A stretch of DNA of 64,000 nucleotides, from assembly GCF_000746845.1 (NCBI RefSeq), contig NZ_KN050846.1, positions 131,394-195,393 of the forward strand, read 5' to 3'. The DNA comes from Altibacter lentus (GTDB lineage: Bacteria > Bacteroidota > Bacteroidia > Flavobacteriales > Flavobacteriaceae). The position numbers and the translations under genes were made by a program. Below, piece by piece: positions 15,807-22,541 of this stretch. Positions within the stretch are counted from its first letter, which is position 1; each line of letters starts with the position of its first letter. The notes under the pieces were generated by a model. That model was given only the letters and a program-made list of their open reading frames with translations. It did no database searches and was not told the DNA's origin.

Positions 15807-17081
15807 TTATTCGATAATTGTAAATATTATTCTTTCAGCTTTTTGTTTTCGATTTCTTGTTGGATAAGGGACTACCTTTTCTGTCATTATCCAATCCATT
15901 AGATTATCAATCTTAATTTCTTTTGGGTTTTGCAATGCATCTGAAATAAAATATACTTGATATTTAGAACTGTTTTTTAGAAATAAAGACCATTCGTTTT
16001 TAGTCATATAGAACACTTTTTCCTTTCCAATTGTGCCTTTGCACTCAATGAAATATTCTACACTATTATCAATACTGTCTAATACTTTAAAATCATAACT
16101 TTCCCCACTTTCTCCATTCTCGTTCATCCATTGTATTCTCTCTCCAAATTTCTTTTTCAAGAGTCCAAAGAGGTAAGTTTCACTTGCCATTCTAACTTTC
16201 TCGTTTAATTCGCTGTTTTCTCTAACTATGAGATTTTCGTCATCGAAATCATCTTCTTCATTTTGTTTAGATATTCCAGTTTGGATTAATGAAACTTGTT
16301 TAGAAATCAAGTTTAATAATTTATTATTATCAGATACGTTTTGTTCTAATGCAGTTATTTTTTCTGATGTGCTTTTTTCTTCTTTAGTTTTATTTATTTC
16401 CGCTTTTGGTTCTTCTATTTTCGTTGAAGTTATTTTATTTACTGTATCTACTATTAATGCACTTTTTAAAGGAATTAATTTGTTTTGAATCGTTACTTTA
16501 TTATAATTTGAAGTTTCTAAATGAAAGTATTCTCCTTTTGTTTCGTTGACAAGTGCTTCTGCTTTAATCCGTGCCTCTGGCTTCAAAGAAATGCCTACAA
16601 TAAATATGTTACAACTAATTCCAGAAACCTTGAGTGCGTTTTTCGCAGCTACTTTATAATCTTTTTCGCCAGTTTCTTCTCCGTCTGTTATGAGTATTAT
16701 TTTTCGGTCTGAATTAGGATAACTTTTAAGTCTATTTATAGAATTTAATATTGCATCTGTGATAGGTGTACCACCTGATTTATGCGGAATTTTTATTCCT
16801 TGAATTGCAGCTTTTAATTTATCATCATTTTTGCCTTTATGAATAATTGGTTGTACAATTTCTCTTGGCTTTTCTTTATACTCTAAAGAATGAAATAAAC
16901 TTGTAGTTATATTTGAAGCATAATCGATAGTTGGAATAATTTCATTTAATAATATTTTTTTCGCTAATTCCATTCGAGTAGTTCCATCTGGTAAAAGGTA
17001 ATCTTTGTAGTTTTCAAAAATTCCTTTACAGTTTCCCATACTATTGGAATTGTCAATTAATATTTCAATAACTGTGTTCAT
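15807..17081 (-). CDS. VWA-DUF3883 fusion protein (cassette 18)
   Basis: 424 residues, ATG at 17081. Residues 1-190 are a von Willebrand A domain: the MIDAS motif DNSNSMG is at residues 9-15, with KIILITDGEETG later as the second metal loop. A linker rich in Lys/Glu with coiled-coil character follows (~215-280). The C-terminal ~140 residues look like DUF3883, a nuclease-like domain: SYDFKVL..., EYFIECKGTIGKEKVFYMTKNEW, with E and K of the ECK motif as the expected catalytic pair. VWA domains bind partners through metal; DUF3883 is typical of anti-phage and restriction loci. I infer a defence role. The cassette ends match exactly (GTTAGGCAC and GTGCCTAAC). Confidence 0.82.
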   Translation of the reverse strand: MNTVIEILIDNSNSMGNCKGIFENYKDYLLPDGTTRMELAKKILLNEIIPTIDYASNITTSLFHSLEYKEKPREIVQPIIHKGKNDDKLKAAIQGIKIPHKSGGTPITDAILNSINRLKSYPNSDRKIILITDGEETGEKDYKVAAKNALKVSGISCNIFIVGISLKPEARIKAEALVNETKGEYFHLETSNYNKVTIQNKLIPLKSALIVDTVNKITSTKIEEPKAEINKTKEEKSTSEKITALEQNVSDNNKLLNLISKQVSLIQTGISKQNEEDDFDDENLIVRENSELNEKVRMASETYLFGLLKKKFGERIQWMNENGESGESYDFKVLDSIDNSVEYFIECKGTIGKEKVFYMTKNEWSLFLKNSSKYQVYFISDALQNPKEIKIDNLMDWIMTEKVVPYPTRNRKQKAERIIFTIIE

Positions 17082-17109
17082 TCAATGTTAGTTGGTTTTT
17101 TCGGCATTG

Positions 17110-17242
17110 TGCCTAACGGTTTTGTATAACGTTCCGTTGCGGAACGTTTCGACTAAAATAGTTAAAAATTCCTGTATTTTCTCTTTGCAATGATTTTCCG
17201 AGTTGGAAAATCAGCAGCAATGGACGGTATACATTGTTACCT
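17110..17242 (-). repeat. attC-like site 19
   Basis: Left arm is the canonical GCCTAAC, loop GGTTTT, box GTATAACGTTCCGTTGC. Right arm GCAATGGACGGTATAC, loop ATT, then GTTACCT. Confidence 0.88.
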
Positions 17243-17416
17243 TAAGTGGCGAGCCGGAACTTCGGGCCGGAACCGACTTTAGCTGATCATCAGAAACCAT
17301 TCCGAACATTCAGAGAGTTGGTCTAATCAGAAGTTATTCAGAGAACCTGCAAAACTGTCGGAATTGCCAAATTTCTTAGAAATTCAATCAGCTAATGAAA
17401 TGTCGAAGCCATTTAA
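17243..17416 (-). other. Non-coding cassette 19 body
   Basis: Between sites 19 and 20 there are about 174 bp without an ORF of meaningful size; an ATG at the expected place gives only six codons. The cassette ends are nevertheless present (GTTACCTTAAGTGGC on one side, GCCATTTAACGGTAAC on the other). It may carry a promoter or an RNA, or be a decayed gene. Confidence 0.6.
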
Positions 17417-17548
17417 CGGTAACGTCCCCGTATAAACGCCGTGCGAACCCTCCGACGCGCGCTAAACGTAGCGTTGTTTCTTTTTAAATTAAATTTTCTT
17501 CTCTTCCACCAAAGCCTTGTGAGCGTTGGCGTTTATGCGTTGTTGGGC
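17417..17548 (-). repeat. attC-like site 20 (first attC of the array)
   Basis: Left arm CGGTAAC, loop GTCCCC, box GTATAAACGCC. Right arm GGCGTTTATGC, loop GTT, then the fully canonical GTTGGGC (17542-17548). The different L box pairs perfectly except one G-T, which is good evidence for structure. Confidence 0.9.
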
Positions 17549-18157
17549 AACGTTTACTTTTATCGGGTTTATTATTTCCTTTTCAATATTTCGTTTAGAG
17601 TCATTTATTTTCAAGTCAGCCCACCAAGCACGAATTCTTTTTTCGGTCTTATCGCCTGGCATTGGTAAATCCTGCTCCGCGAAATGCAAGAGAATCATTT
17701 CAAAGTTTAGAATTTCGTTATCTATTTTAAGTTCAATCCCGATTTTGTAATTATCTTCTTTGTATTTGTAGTAGGCCTCAGTCCAACCCTTGTAAAACGG
17801 TATTTTTAAAAAATGACTTAATATTTCTTGATTGTTGGGAGAAAAGTCAAGTTCGTATTGTTCTCCATATTCACTGTCAAATGAAACTTGCAGGAAATCA
17901 ATAAAATGCTTTTTAGTCTTGTCGAATACTGCTTTTGCACTGCTTACTTCATAACCCCAAACATTGTTGTCAGTCAACCAATATTTGCCAATTTCAACTT
18001 TTCGAATTTTTCTCAAGTCGTCAACTAAATCGACTGAAAGATATGTTCCATTCAGGCGATAAAATTTGGATAGATAATAGTCAGTCTGCTTTGTCTCAAT
18101 ATGGTCAAAGTCAATGCCTGTTAATTCATTTTCTATGTATTCGAGCCAATTCTTCAT
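17489..18157 (-). CDS. Hypothetical protein of the first cassette (cassette 20)
   Basis: 222 residues from the ATG at 18157; a TTG at 18172 inside the attachment boundary is the alternative. Soluble. The sequence (WLTDNNVWGYEVSSAKAVFDKTKKHFIDFLQVSF) matches no family I know. The last ~20 residues (VAQQRINANAHKALVEEKKI) are encoded by attC site 20, so the gene reads through its recombination site. As the array's first cassette it is closest to any promoter in the leader. Confidence 0.72.
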   Translation of the reverse strand: MKNWLEYIENELTGIDFDHIETKQTDYYLSKFYRLNGTYLSVDLVDDLRKIRKVEIGKYWLTDNNVWGYEVSSAKAVFDKTKKHFIDFLQVSFDSEYGEQYELDFSPNNQEILSHFLKIPFYKGWTEAYYKYKEDNYKIGIELKIDNEILNFEMILLHFAEQDLPMPGDKTEKRIRAWWADLKINDSKRNIEKEIINPIKVNVAQQRINANAHKALVEEKKI

Positions 18158-18166
18158 TTTAATGTT

Positions 18167-18173
18167 GCCCAAC
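18167..18173 (-). other. 5' boundary of the array, attI-like junction
   Basis: The plus strand reads GCCCAAC, i.e. GTTGGGC on the minus strand, complementary to the R box of site 20. To the right there is no partner arm, so this is where array and host sequence meet. The following AACGTGTTATATC faintly resembles an attC left arm. Confidence 0.7.
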
Positions 18174-18501
18174 GTGTTATATCTTTTACTTTATGCACGA
18201 TAGCCCGGGAAACGCACAGGAAAATAGATAATAATAACTATCGATAGCCCAAAGGCACCCGGCCATACCATACAACCCATGCAAAATAGTAAATTATTCC
18301 ATAAAACAACTACCCAAAACCACGATCCAACCAAAAACAGGAAAAATCCGGTCCGCAGTTGCAATAGCCAACACCCGGGAGTTAGGACGTAGTAGTGAAA
18401 AGTGAATAGTGAATAGTGAAGGGTGAATAGTGAAGGGTGAATAGTGAAGGGTGAATAGTGAAGGGTGAATAGTGAAGGGTGAATAGTGAAGGGTGAATAG
18501 T
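18174..18501. other. Array leader region
   Basis: 328 bp without a convincing gene. A hydrophobic minus-strand frame (…WVVVLWNNLLFCMGC…) runs through it but begins inside the IS and passes through a tandem repeat, so I do not call it. I found no perfect TAnnTTTG promoter pointing into the array. Its position is that of attI plus a cassette promoter. Confidence 0.5.
18395..18500. repeat. 14-bp tandem repeat
   Basis: About seven tandem copies of GTGAATAGTGAAGG with minor changes. A related degenerate repeat lies at 21945-22035, on the other side of the recombinase. Confidence 0.9.
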
Positions 18502-18545
18502 TGTACGTCCCTGATATAGGTTGACCACTTAAAACAGTGGTAACT

Positions 18546-18944
18546 ATGAAAGCAAATGTGCGAGAGTTGCGCAAGCAGCGAAAATACTCTGAAGAGTTCA
18601 AAAGAAAAATAGTGGCAGATTTCGAGAGCGGCAGGTTTAGCGTTTTGCAGCTAGAGAAGCTCCACGGGGTAAGAGGTCAGATAATCTACCGTTGGATCTA
18701 TAAATTCTCTACCTTTAACCAACAGGGAACCAGAATTGTAGAGATGAAGGACAGCAGCAACAAAAAAATGAAAGAATTAGAGGCTCGAGTAAAAGAGTTG
18801 GAGCGTGCCGTTGGCCGTAAGCAAATCAAGATTGATTATTTGGAGAAGATGATGGAGATCGCCAAAGAAGAATTGGACATCGATATCAAAAAAAACTTCG
18901 GCACCCCACAGTCAACTGGTTCAAAGAAAACAAACAAAAAGTAA
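18546..18944 (+). CDS. IS3 transposase OrfA
   Basis: 132 residues from the ATG at 18546; a GTG at 18537 would add three. Helix-turn-helix of IS3 OrfA (KYSEEFKRKIVADFESG...VLQLEKLHGVRGQIIYRWIYKF), followed by a leucine-zipper-like coiled coil (KKMKELEARVKELERAVGRKQIKIDYLEKMMEIAKEEL). It binds the IS ends and is the N-terminal part of the fused transposase made by frameshifting. Confidence 0.92.
   Translation: MKANVRELRKQRKYSEEFKRKIVADFESGRFSVLQLEKLHGVRGQIIYRWIYKFSTFNQQGTRIVEMKDSSNKKMKELEARVKELERAVGRKQIKIDYLEKMMEIAKEELDIDIKKNFGTPQSTGSKKTNKK
18890..18896 (+). promoter_or_regulatory. Programmed -1 frameshift site AAAAAAC
   Basis: The heptamer A-AAA-AAC lies in the OrfA frame. After a -1 slip the frame stays open from 18896 through the OrfB start at 18953 without a stop, giving an OrfAB fusion. 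This is the standard expression mode in the IS3 family. Confidence 0.85.
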
Positions 18945-18952
18945 GTTTTTCT

Positions 18953-19789
18953 ATGAACAATCTCTATAAAGAAGCAGGGCTGAGTAAACAAGCAGTTGCG
19001 CAGTATCAAGTAAGGCAAATGGCCTTTGATACTAAAGTCAATCAGTTGATCCTTGAAGCTGATGATCTTAGAGAAGATCACCCGGGTTGTGGGGTGGAGA
19101 AAATGTACTATACCCTTAACCCTGACTTTATAGGACGGGATCGGTTTATAGAGCTAATGATGGAACTGGGGTATCGATTGAAGCGGAAAAACAATTATAA
19201 AAGAACAACAATCGCTTCAAAGATCTATTACCCCAACCTGATAAAAGGAATGGAGGTTGACCGTCCATCGATGGTGTGGCAGTCTGATATTACCTACATT
19301 CCAATTGGAAACAGACATTATTATGGAGTGTTTATAATAGATGTCTATACAAAGAAGATTGTGGGATATAAAATCTCTGATAATATGAGAGCCAAAGCAA
19401 ACGTGGAAGCATTAAAGATGGCACTTAAGGATAATTCCCCACCTTTGATTCACCACAGCGACAGAGGAAGTCAATATACCTATAAAGAGTACGTAGCGCT
19501 TCTAAAAGGGCATGGCAGTAAAATAAGTATGGCACTCTCGGCGCAAGACAATGCTTATGCAGAACGCATCAACAGAACCATAAAGGAGGAATACCTGGAT
19601 TATTGGAAGCCAAAGGATATTGTTCAATTAAAAAGAATGGTGGCAAAAGCGGTACAGAACTATAACAGTAAAAGATTGCATAACAACAACGACAGAATGA
19701 GTCCTGAGAAGTTCATAACTCAGTTTTCTTTCTTGAGGCCTCAAGAAAGAAAACTGATGACTATATTTAACAATGAATTAATTAACTAA
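18953..19789 (+). CDS. IS3 transposase OrfB (DDE integrase domain)
   Basis: 278 residues, ATG at 18953, eight bases after the OrfA stop and in the -1 frame. Full rve/DDE core: first Asp in WQSDITYIPIGN, second Asp in IHHSDRGSQYTY, Glu in AQDNAYAERINRTIKEEY, plus the HTH_21 region before it (HPGCGVEKMYYTLN). Intact, so the element may be active. Confidence 0.95.
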   Translation: MNNLYKEAGLSKQAVAQYQVRQMAFDTKVNQLILEADDLREDHPGCGVEKMYYTLNPDFIGRDRFIELMMELGYRLKRKNNYKRTTIASKIYYPNLIKGMEVDRPSMVWQSDITYIPIGNRHYYGVFIIDVYTKKIVGYKISDNMRAKANVEALKMALKDNSPPLIHHSDRGSQYTYKEYVALLKGHGSKISMALSAQDNAYAERINRTIKEEYLDYWKPKDIVQLKRMVAKAVQNYNSKRLHNNNDRMSPEKFITQFSFLRPQERKLMTIFNNELIN

Positions 19790-19818
19790 AAACGGTCAAC
19801 ATTAATTAGGGAAGTTCA

Positions 19819-20195
19819 GTTTGCTTAGCATCAAACCAGGAATCTGAAAATATCCTTCAAGGTGTAATATACTTACCTACAATGTTTCTCATAATGACAT
19901 CCTTTTCGTCAAGAATACCCGAGGCCAAGCTCCGAGATCCAGGAGTTGCTGCAAGCAACGACGCGGAGTTGGCGAGGGGGTTTTCAGCTTGCTGAAAAAT
20001 TCCTACGAAAGGGATAAAAGGTACTTTTCTTTGCAACTTTCTTTTGGACCAGCAAAAGAAAGTTGAATAACAAATAAAAATTATAATGACTGTTTCGTTT
20101 CTTTTTGGAGGAGCAAAAAAAGAAAATAGACAAAAGAAAATTTCATTTACACCAACACCCCACGGCAATGAGAAAAAAGAACAAAGAAAAAAAAC
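19819..20195. other. Intergenic region between IS and recombinase
   Basis: 377 bp with no gene; most of it is copy A of the multi-hairpin repeat described separately. No terminator other than those hairpins was recognised for the recombinase. Confidence 0.6.
19881..20170. repeat. Multi-hairpin repeat, copy A
   Basis: Three successive stems: GCCAAGCTCCG...CGGAGTTGGC with inner GTTGCT-GCA-AGCAAC; TTTTCAGC-tt-GCTGAAAA; CAACTTTCTTTTG-gaccag-CAAAAGAAAGTTG. It ends with TTTCATTTACACCAACA. Copies B and C share the layout with different but matching stem bases. Confidence 0.8.
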
Positions 20196-21377
20196 CTAAA
20201 TCCCATCACTAAGTCGTGGCGCCCCGGGCCCTCCTTCCCGAGCAGCAAGCGCACGAAGCGCAGCGTCCAGCGGACTCTGAATGGCCTGTAGGTCACGAGT
20301 GGCAACATGCGTATAGATCATCGTCGTTTCCGGACGGCTATGCCCCAGCAACACCTGTATGTATCTAAGATCGGTCCCGTTTTCTAGCAAATGCGTCGCA
20401 TAACTGTGCCGAAGCGTATGCGGACTCACACGTTTTACAATACCGGCCAGCTTACAGCTTTGTTTCAGCACCACACGAATCGTCCCCGCACTGTATTTCC
20501 CGCCATTGGGGTTTTCAACAAAATAGCGCTTAGGCTGATAACTGTAATAATAATTCCGAAACAAAGGTATAAAACTCTCCGCCAGAATTACCACGCGGTC
20601 CACACGGCCTTTAGCATTCTTAATATGCAGTTGTTTCCGCTCCAGATCAAAACAGTTCAACTCCAGTGAAATAAGTTCACCAATACGCAAACCCGAAGAA
20701 TACAACAACGCCAGTACGGCCCGGTGCTTTAAATTCTTCGTCACACGTAAGATCTCAAGAACCTCCTCTTTGCTCAGCACCGTAGGAAGCTTCCGGTCCT
20801 TGCGCGGACGCTCGATAGATTCGGGGTCGATCGCACAAACCGGGTAGAAATACGCAAACTGCTTCAGTCCGCCTACCAATTGCCGGTGCGTACTTATAGA
20901 ATAATCCAGTGTTTCCACCGCCCATTCAATATACAGCCTAACATCGTTCTCGGTAAGCGATTCCGGAGGAGTCCCCGCCGTAAATTGAAGGAATTCCTTA
21001 ACAAAACCCCCGTATACCTTAATGGTGTTTTTGCTGTAACGCTTTCCCTTCAAATAGTTCACAAAAGTTTCAAACAAGGCCGTTCGTTCCGGCGGTAGCG
21101 CAAGGAGTCTTTTTTCTGAAGAGGCATTTCTAAGGAGCTCTTTTTCCGAAACACTTCGGAAAGCCTTTATGTCTGCCGTATATCCTTCCTTCTGAAGGTA
21201 AGAAACAAGCCGTTCCAACACCGAAGCCGAGTAGGTCACATAAAAACACCGATGCGTTTTACTGTACGTCACCCCCTCAAATCGCTGCACATAGCCCTTC
21301 AAAGCAGCCTCAAACGGAAATCGTATCGCAATACGCGCCGTACCTCGATGCCTTATAGGTTCCAAAACAAGGGTCAT
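20196..21377 (-). CDS. Tyrosine recombinase of XerC/D type, not IntI
   Basis: 393 residues from the ATG at 21377; a TTG at 21401 would add eight. Residues 1-~75 form an extra N-terminal domain (IRHRGTARIAIRFPFEAALK...TYSKTHRCFYV) found in Bacteroidota integrases. Residues ~85-185 are the SAM-like core-binding domain (GKRYSKNTIKVYGGFVKEFL). The catalytic domain has all conserved residues: R in SSGLRIGELI, K in the following beta hairpin, HTLRH, LLGHS and the nucleophile in MIYTHV. The distance from GLRIGE to HTLRH is about 90 residues, so the extra helix that marks IntI is absent. The tail has IQSPLD, a motif also seen in IntI tails. It lies 2.0 kb (0.7 kb without the IS) from the first cassette, in the same orientation. 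I infer that it may move the cassettes. Confidence 0.9.
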   Translation of the reverse strand: MTLVLEPIRHRGTARIAIRFPFEAALKGYVQRFEGVTYSKTHRCFYVTYSASVLERLVSYLQKEGYTADIKAFRSVSEKELLRNASSEKRLLALPPERTALFETFVNYLKGKRYSKNTIKVYGGFVKEFLQFTAGTPPESLTENDVRLYIEWAVETLDYSISTHRQLVGGLKQFAYFYPVCAIDPESIERPRKDRKLPTVLSKEEVLEILRVTKNLKHRAVLALLYSSGLRIGELISLELNCFDLERKQLHIKNAKGRVDRVVILAESFIPLFRNYYYSYQPKRYFVENPNGGKYSAGTIRVVLKQSCKLAGIVKRVSPHTLRHSYATHLLENGTDLRYIQVLLGHSRPETTMIYTHVATRDLQAIQSPLDAALRALAAREGGPGAPRLSDGI

Positions 21378-21470
21378 AGAAAATGGTTTACACACAAACA
21401 AAAAGTGTAAACTGGGGAGTAGGATCCCCTAAAAATAATACTTTTTTCGCAAATATGAAGAGTGAATAGC

Positions 21471-21508
21471 TAGGACTTAGGACTTAGGACTTAGGATTTA
21501 GGAATTAG
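21471..21508. repeat. Short tandem repeat GGACTTA
   Basis: Five or so consecutive units of GGACTTA with later decay to GGATTTA and GGAATTA. Confidence 0.85.
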
Positions 21509-21557
21509 TTGTTAGTAGTCAACATTAATTAGGGAAGTTCAAATTAGTTGTTAGTAT
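21504..21557. repeat. IS3 right-end fragment inside a 15-bp direct repeat
   Basis: 21519-21542 equals the last 24 bp of the IS at 19795-19818. It is flanked on both sides by AATTAGTTGTTAGTA (21504-21518 and 21543-21557). It marks an earlier IS event or a deletion next to the recombinase. Confidence 0.8.
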
Positions 21558-21673
21558 TGAATAAATTCGAAATACCAAAAACGTCCATCCGCTTCCACGC
21601 TTCCTTTCTACAACACACCATAGGCTGCTGCCTCTTAGAAAGCGTTTCTGCCTCAGATAGTATCTTTAACCAA

Positions 21674-21858
21674 AATGTTTCTATTTACCACCTCCTTTTC
21701 ATCAGCATAGAACGCAAAAAGCTCGGAGATTCAGTGAGCATAGCGAACGCCGAGTTTTTGCGTTGGTTTGGAATGCGTGAGCATTTCAAAATGCCTAGGA
21801 AAAGGAGAAAAGGTCTTTTTCTTTGCAACTTTCTTTTGGACCAGCAAAAGAAAGTTGA
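21674..21858. repeat. Multi-hairpin repeat, copy B
   Basis: GCAAAAAGCTCGG...CCGAGTTTTTGC, then GAATGC-gtga-GCATTTC, then the same CAACTTTCTTTTG-gaccag-CAAAAGAAAGTTG stem as copy A. Confidence 0.75.
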
Positions 21859-21944
21859 TTCAATCTCATAAATGGAAAAAAGAAAAGAAGAATAATACTT
21901 CTCTATACAATGCGCCTTCAGCGCATCACTCGAAGTGACACATG

Positions 21945-22035
21945 TTAGTAGTGATTAGTGAATGGTGATTGGTGAATGGTGAGTGGTGATTGGTGAATGG
22001 TGAGTGATGAATGGTGAGTGATGAAGAGTGAATGG
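21945..22035. repeat. Degenerate tandem repeat (GTGAATGGTGATTG type)
   Basis: Seven-base units GTGAATG/GTGATTG/GTGAGTG repeated with variation. Related to the repeat at 18395-18500. Confidence 0.85.
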
Positions 22036-22117
22036 AATGGTTTTTTCTGTACTTCGGATTAAACAGCTAGCTTTAATTTTTATTGCTAAGTAAAAAATAT
22101 TTATCTAGTTTGAATAT

Positions 22118-22395
22118 TACGATACGAAGGACAACCCTTTTACGCCAGAATATGCACACAAAACTTCGAGATCCAGGAGGCCACCGCCGGTGGCTGACGC
22201 GGAGTTTTGGGGGCGGTTCCCGGCATCAAAGGCCGGGAAATTCCTCGTAAAAGGTCTCCTTTTTTTCGTTCTTTTCCTGCATCCGACGATCCGCCGTAGG
22301 CGGTAAGTGGAATGCACAAGCAAAAAAAGAAAATAAAAAAAAGAAAATTTCATTTACACCAACATACCGTGGAATGGGAAAAAAAAGAATAGAAA
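22118..22395. repeat. Multi-hairpin repeat, copy C
   Basis: CAAAACTTCG...CGGAGTTTTG with inner GCCACC-gcc-GGTGGC, then TTCCCGGC-atcaaag-GCCGGGAA, then CCGCC-gta-GGCGG, ending TTTCATTTACACCAACA as in copy A. The stem bases differ from A but pair. Confidence 0.75.
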
Positions 22396-22424
22396 AAAAA
22401 ATTTCAAAATTGTAGGAAAAAGAC

Positions 22425-22516
22425 CGTTTTGACCGAAAATGACCGTTTTGTCCGGTTTTGACCGAAAATGACCAATTTGTCCGATTTTGACCGAAAATGA
22501 CCGGTTTTGACCCCAA
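22425..22516. repeat. TTTTGACCGAAAATGACC repeat block
   Basis: About four degenerate copies; the units are nearly self-complementary in part (GACCGAAAATGACC / GGTTTTGACC). No coding sense. Confidence 0.85.
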
Positions 22517-22541
22517 ATTTCACCCTTTATCAGCCTCACGA

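Larger units (their letters stand above)
1..18173 (-). mobile_element. Integron-like gene-cassette array, 20 cassettes, no IntI
   Basis: Twenty attC-like palindromes separate small genes that all read on the minus strand, so the 5' end of the array is at 18173 and it continues past base 1. Cassette boundaries, taken at the C of the left-arm AAC (the G of GTT on the minus strand), fall at 39, 850, 2427, 3012, 3778, 5350, 7520, 8289, 9052, 9412, 10373, 11029, 11390, 12333, 13308, 14212, 14985, 15674, 17116, 17423 and 18173. Cassettes are 307-2170 bp. Each gene is flanked by gene-specific inverted repeats continuing the GTT/AAC boundary, as expected from recombination at G^TTRRRY. The region is visibly more AT-rich than the chromosome to its right. 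Known: integrons have this layout next to intI. Here no intI is visible. Confidence 0.88.
18502..19818 (+). mobile_element. IS3-family insertion sequence, 1317 bp
   Basis: Two overlapping-frame genes and imperfect terminal inverted repeats: the left end starts TGTACGTCCCTGATATAGG, and the right end (reverse complement) starts TGAACTTCCCTAATTAATG; 19 of 25 positions match. No clear target duplication is visible. It separates the cassette array from the tyrosine recombinase. Confidence 0.92.

Noticed and set aside
1-18173. CRISPR array or ordinary intergenic terminators as explanation for the regular palindromes
   Set aside because: Spacers are genes of variable size, palindromes are ~132 bp, and the flanks of each gene are gene-specific and complementary; terminators would not give that, nor T tracts as seen.
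18191-18601. Minus-strand open frame of 136 codons
   Set aside because: It starts inside the IS, runs through a tandem repeat and has no family resemblance; the hydrophobic end is likely accidental.
18497-19822. Target-site duplication of the IS3 element
   Set aside because: Bases beside the two ends (TAGT and GTTT) do not form a convincing 3-4 bp repeat.
20196-21377. Calling the recombinase IntI
   Set aside because: The segment between GLRIGE and HTLRH is of XerC/D length; the IntI-specific extra helix is absent. Only the tail motif is shared.
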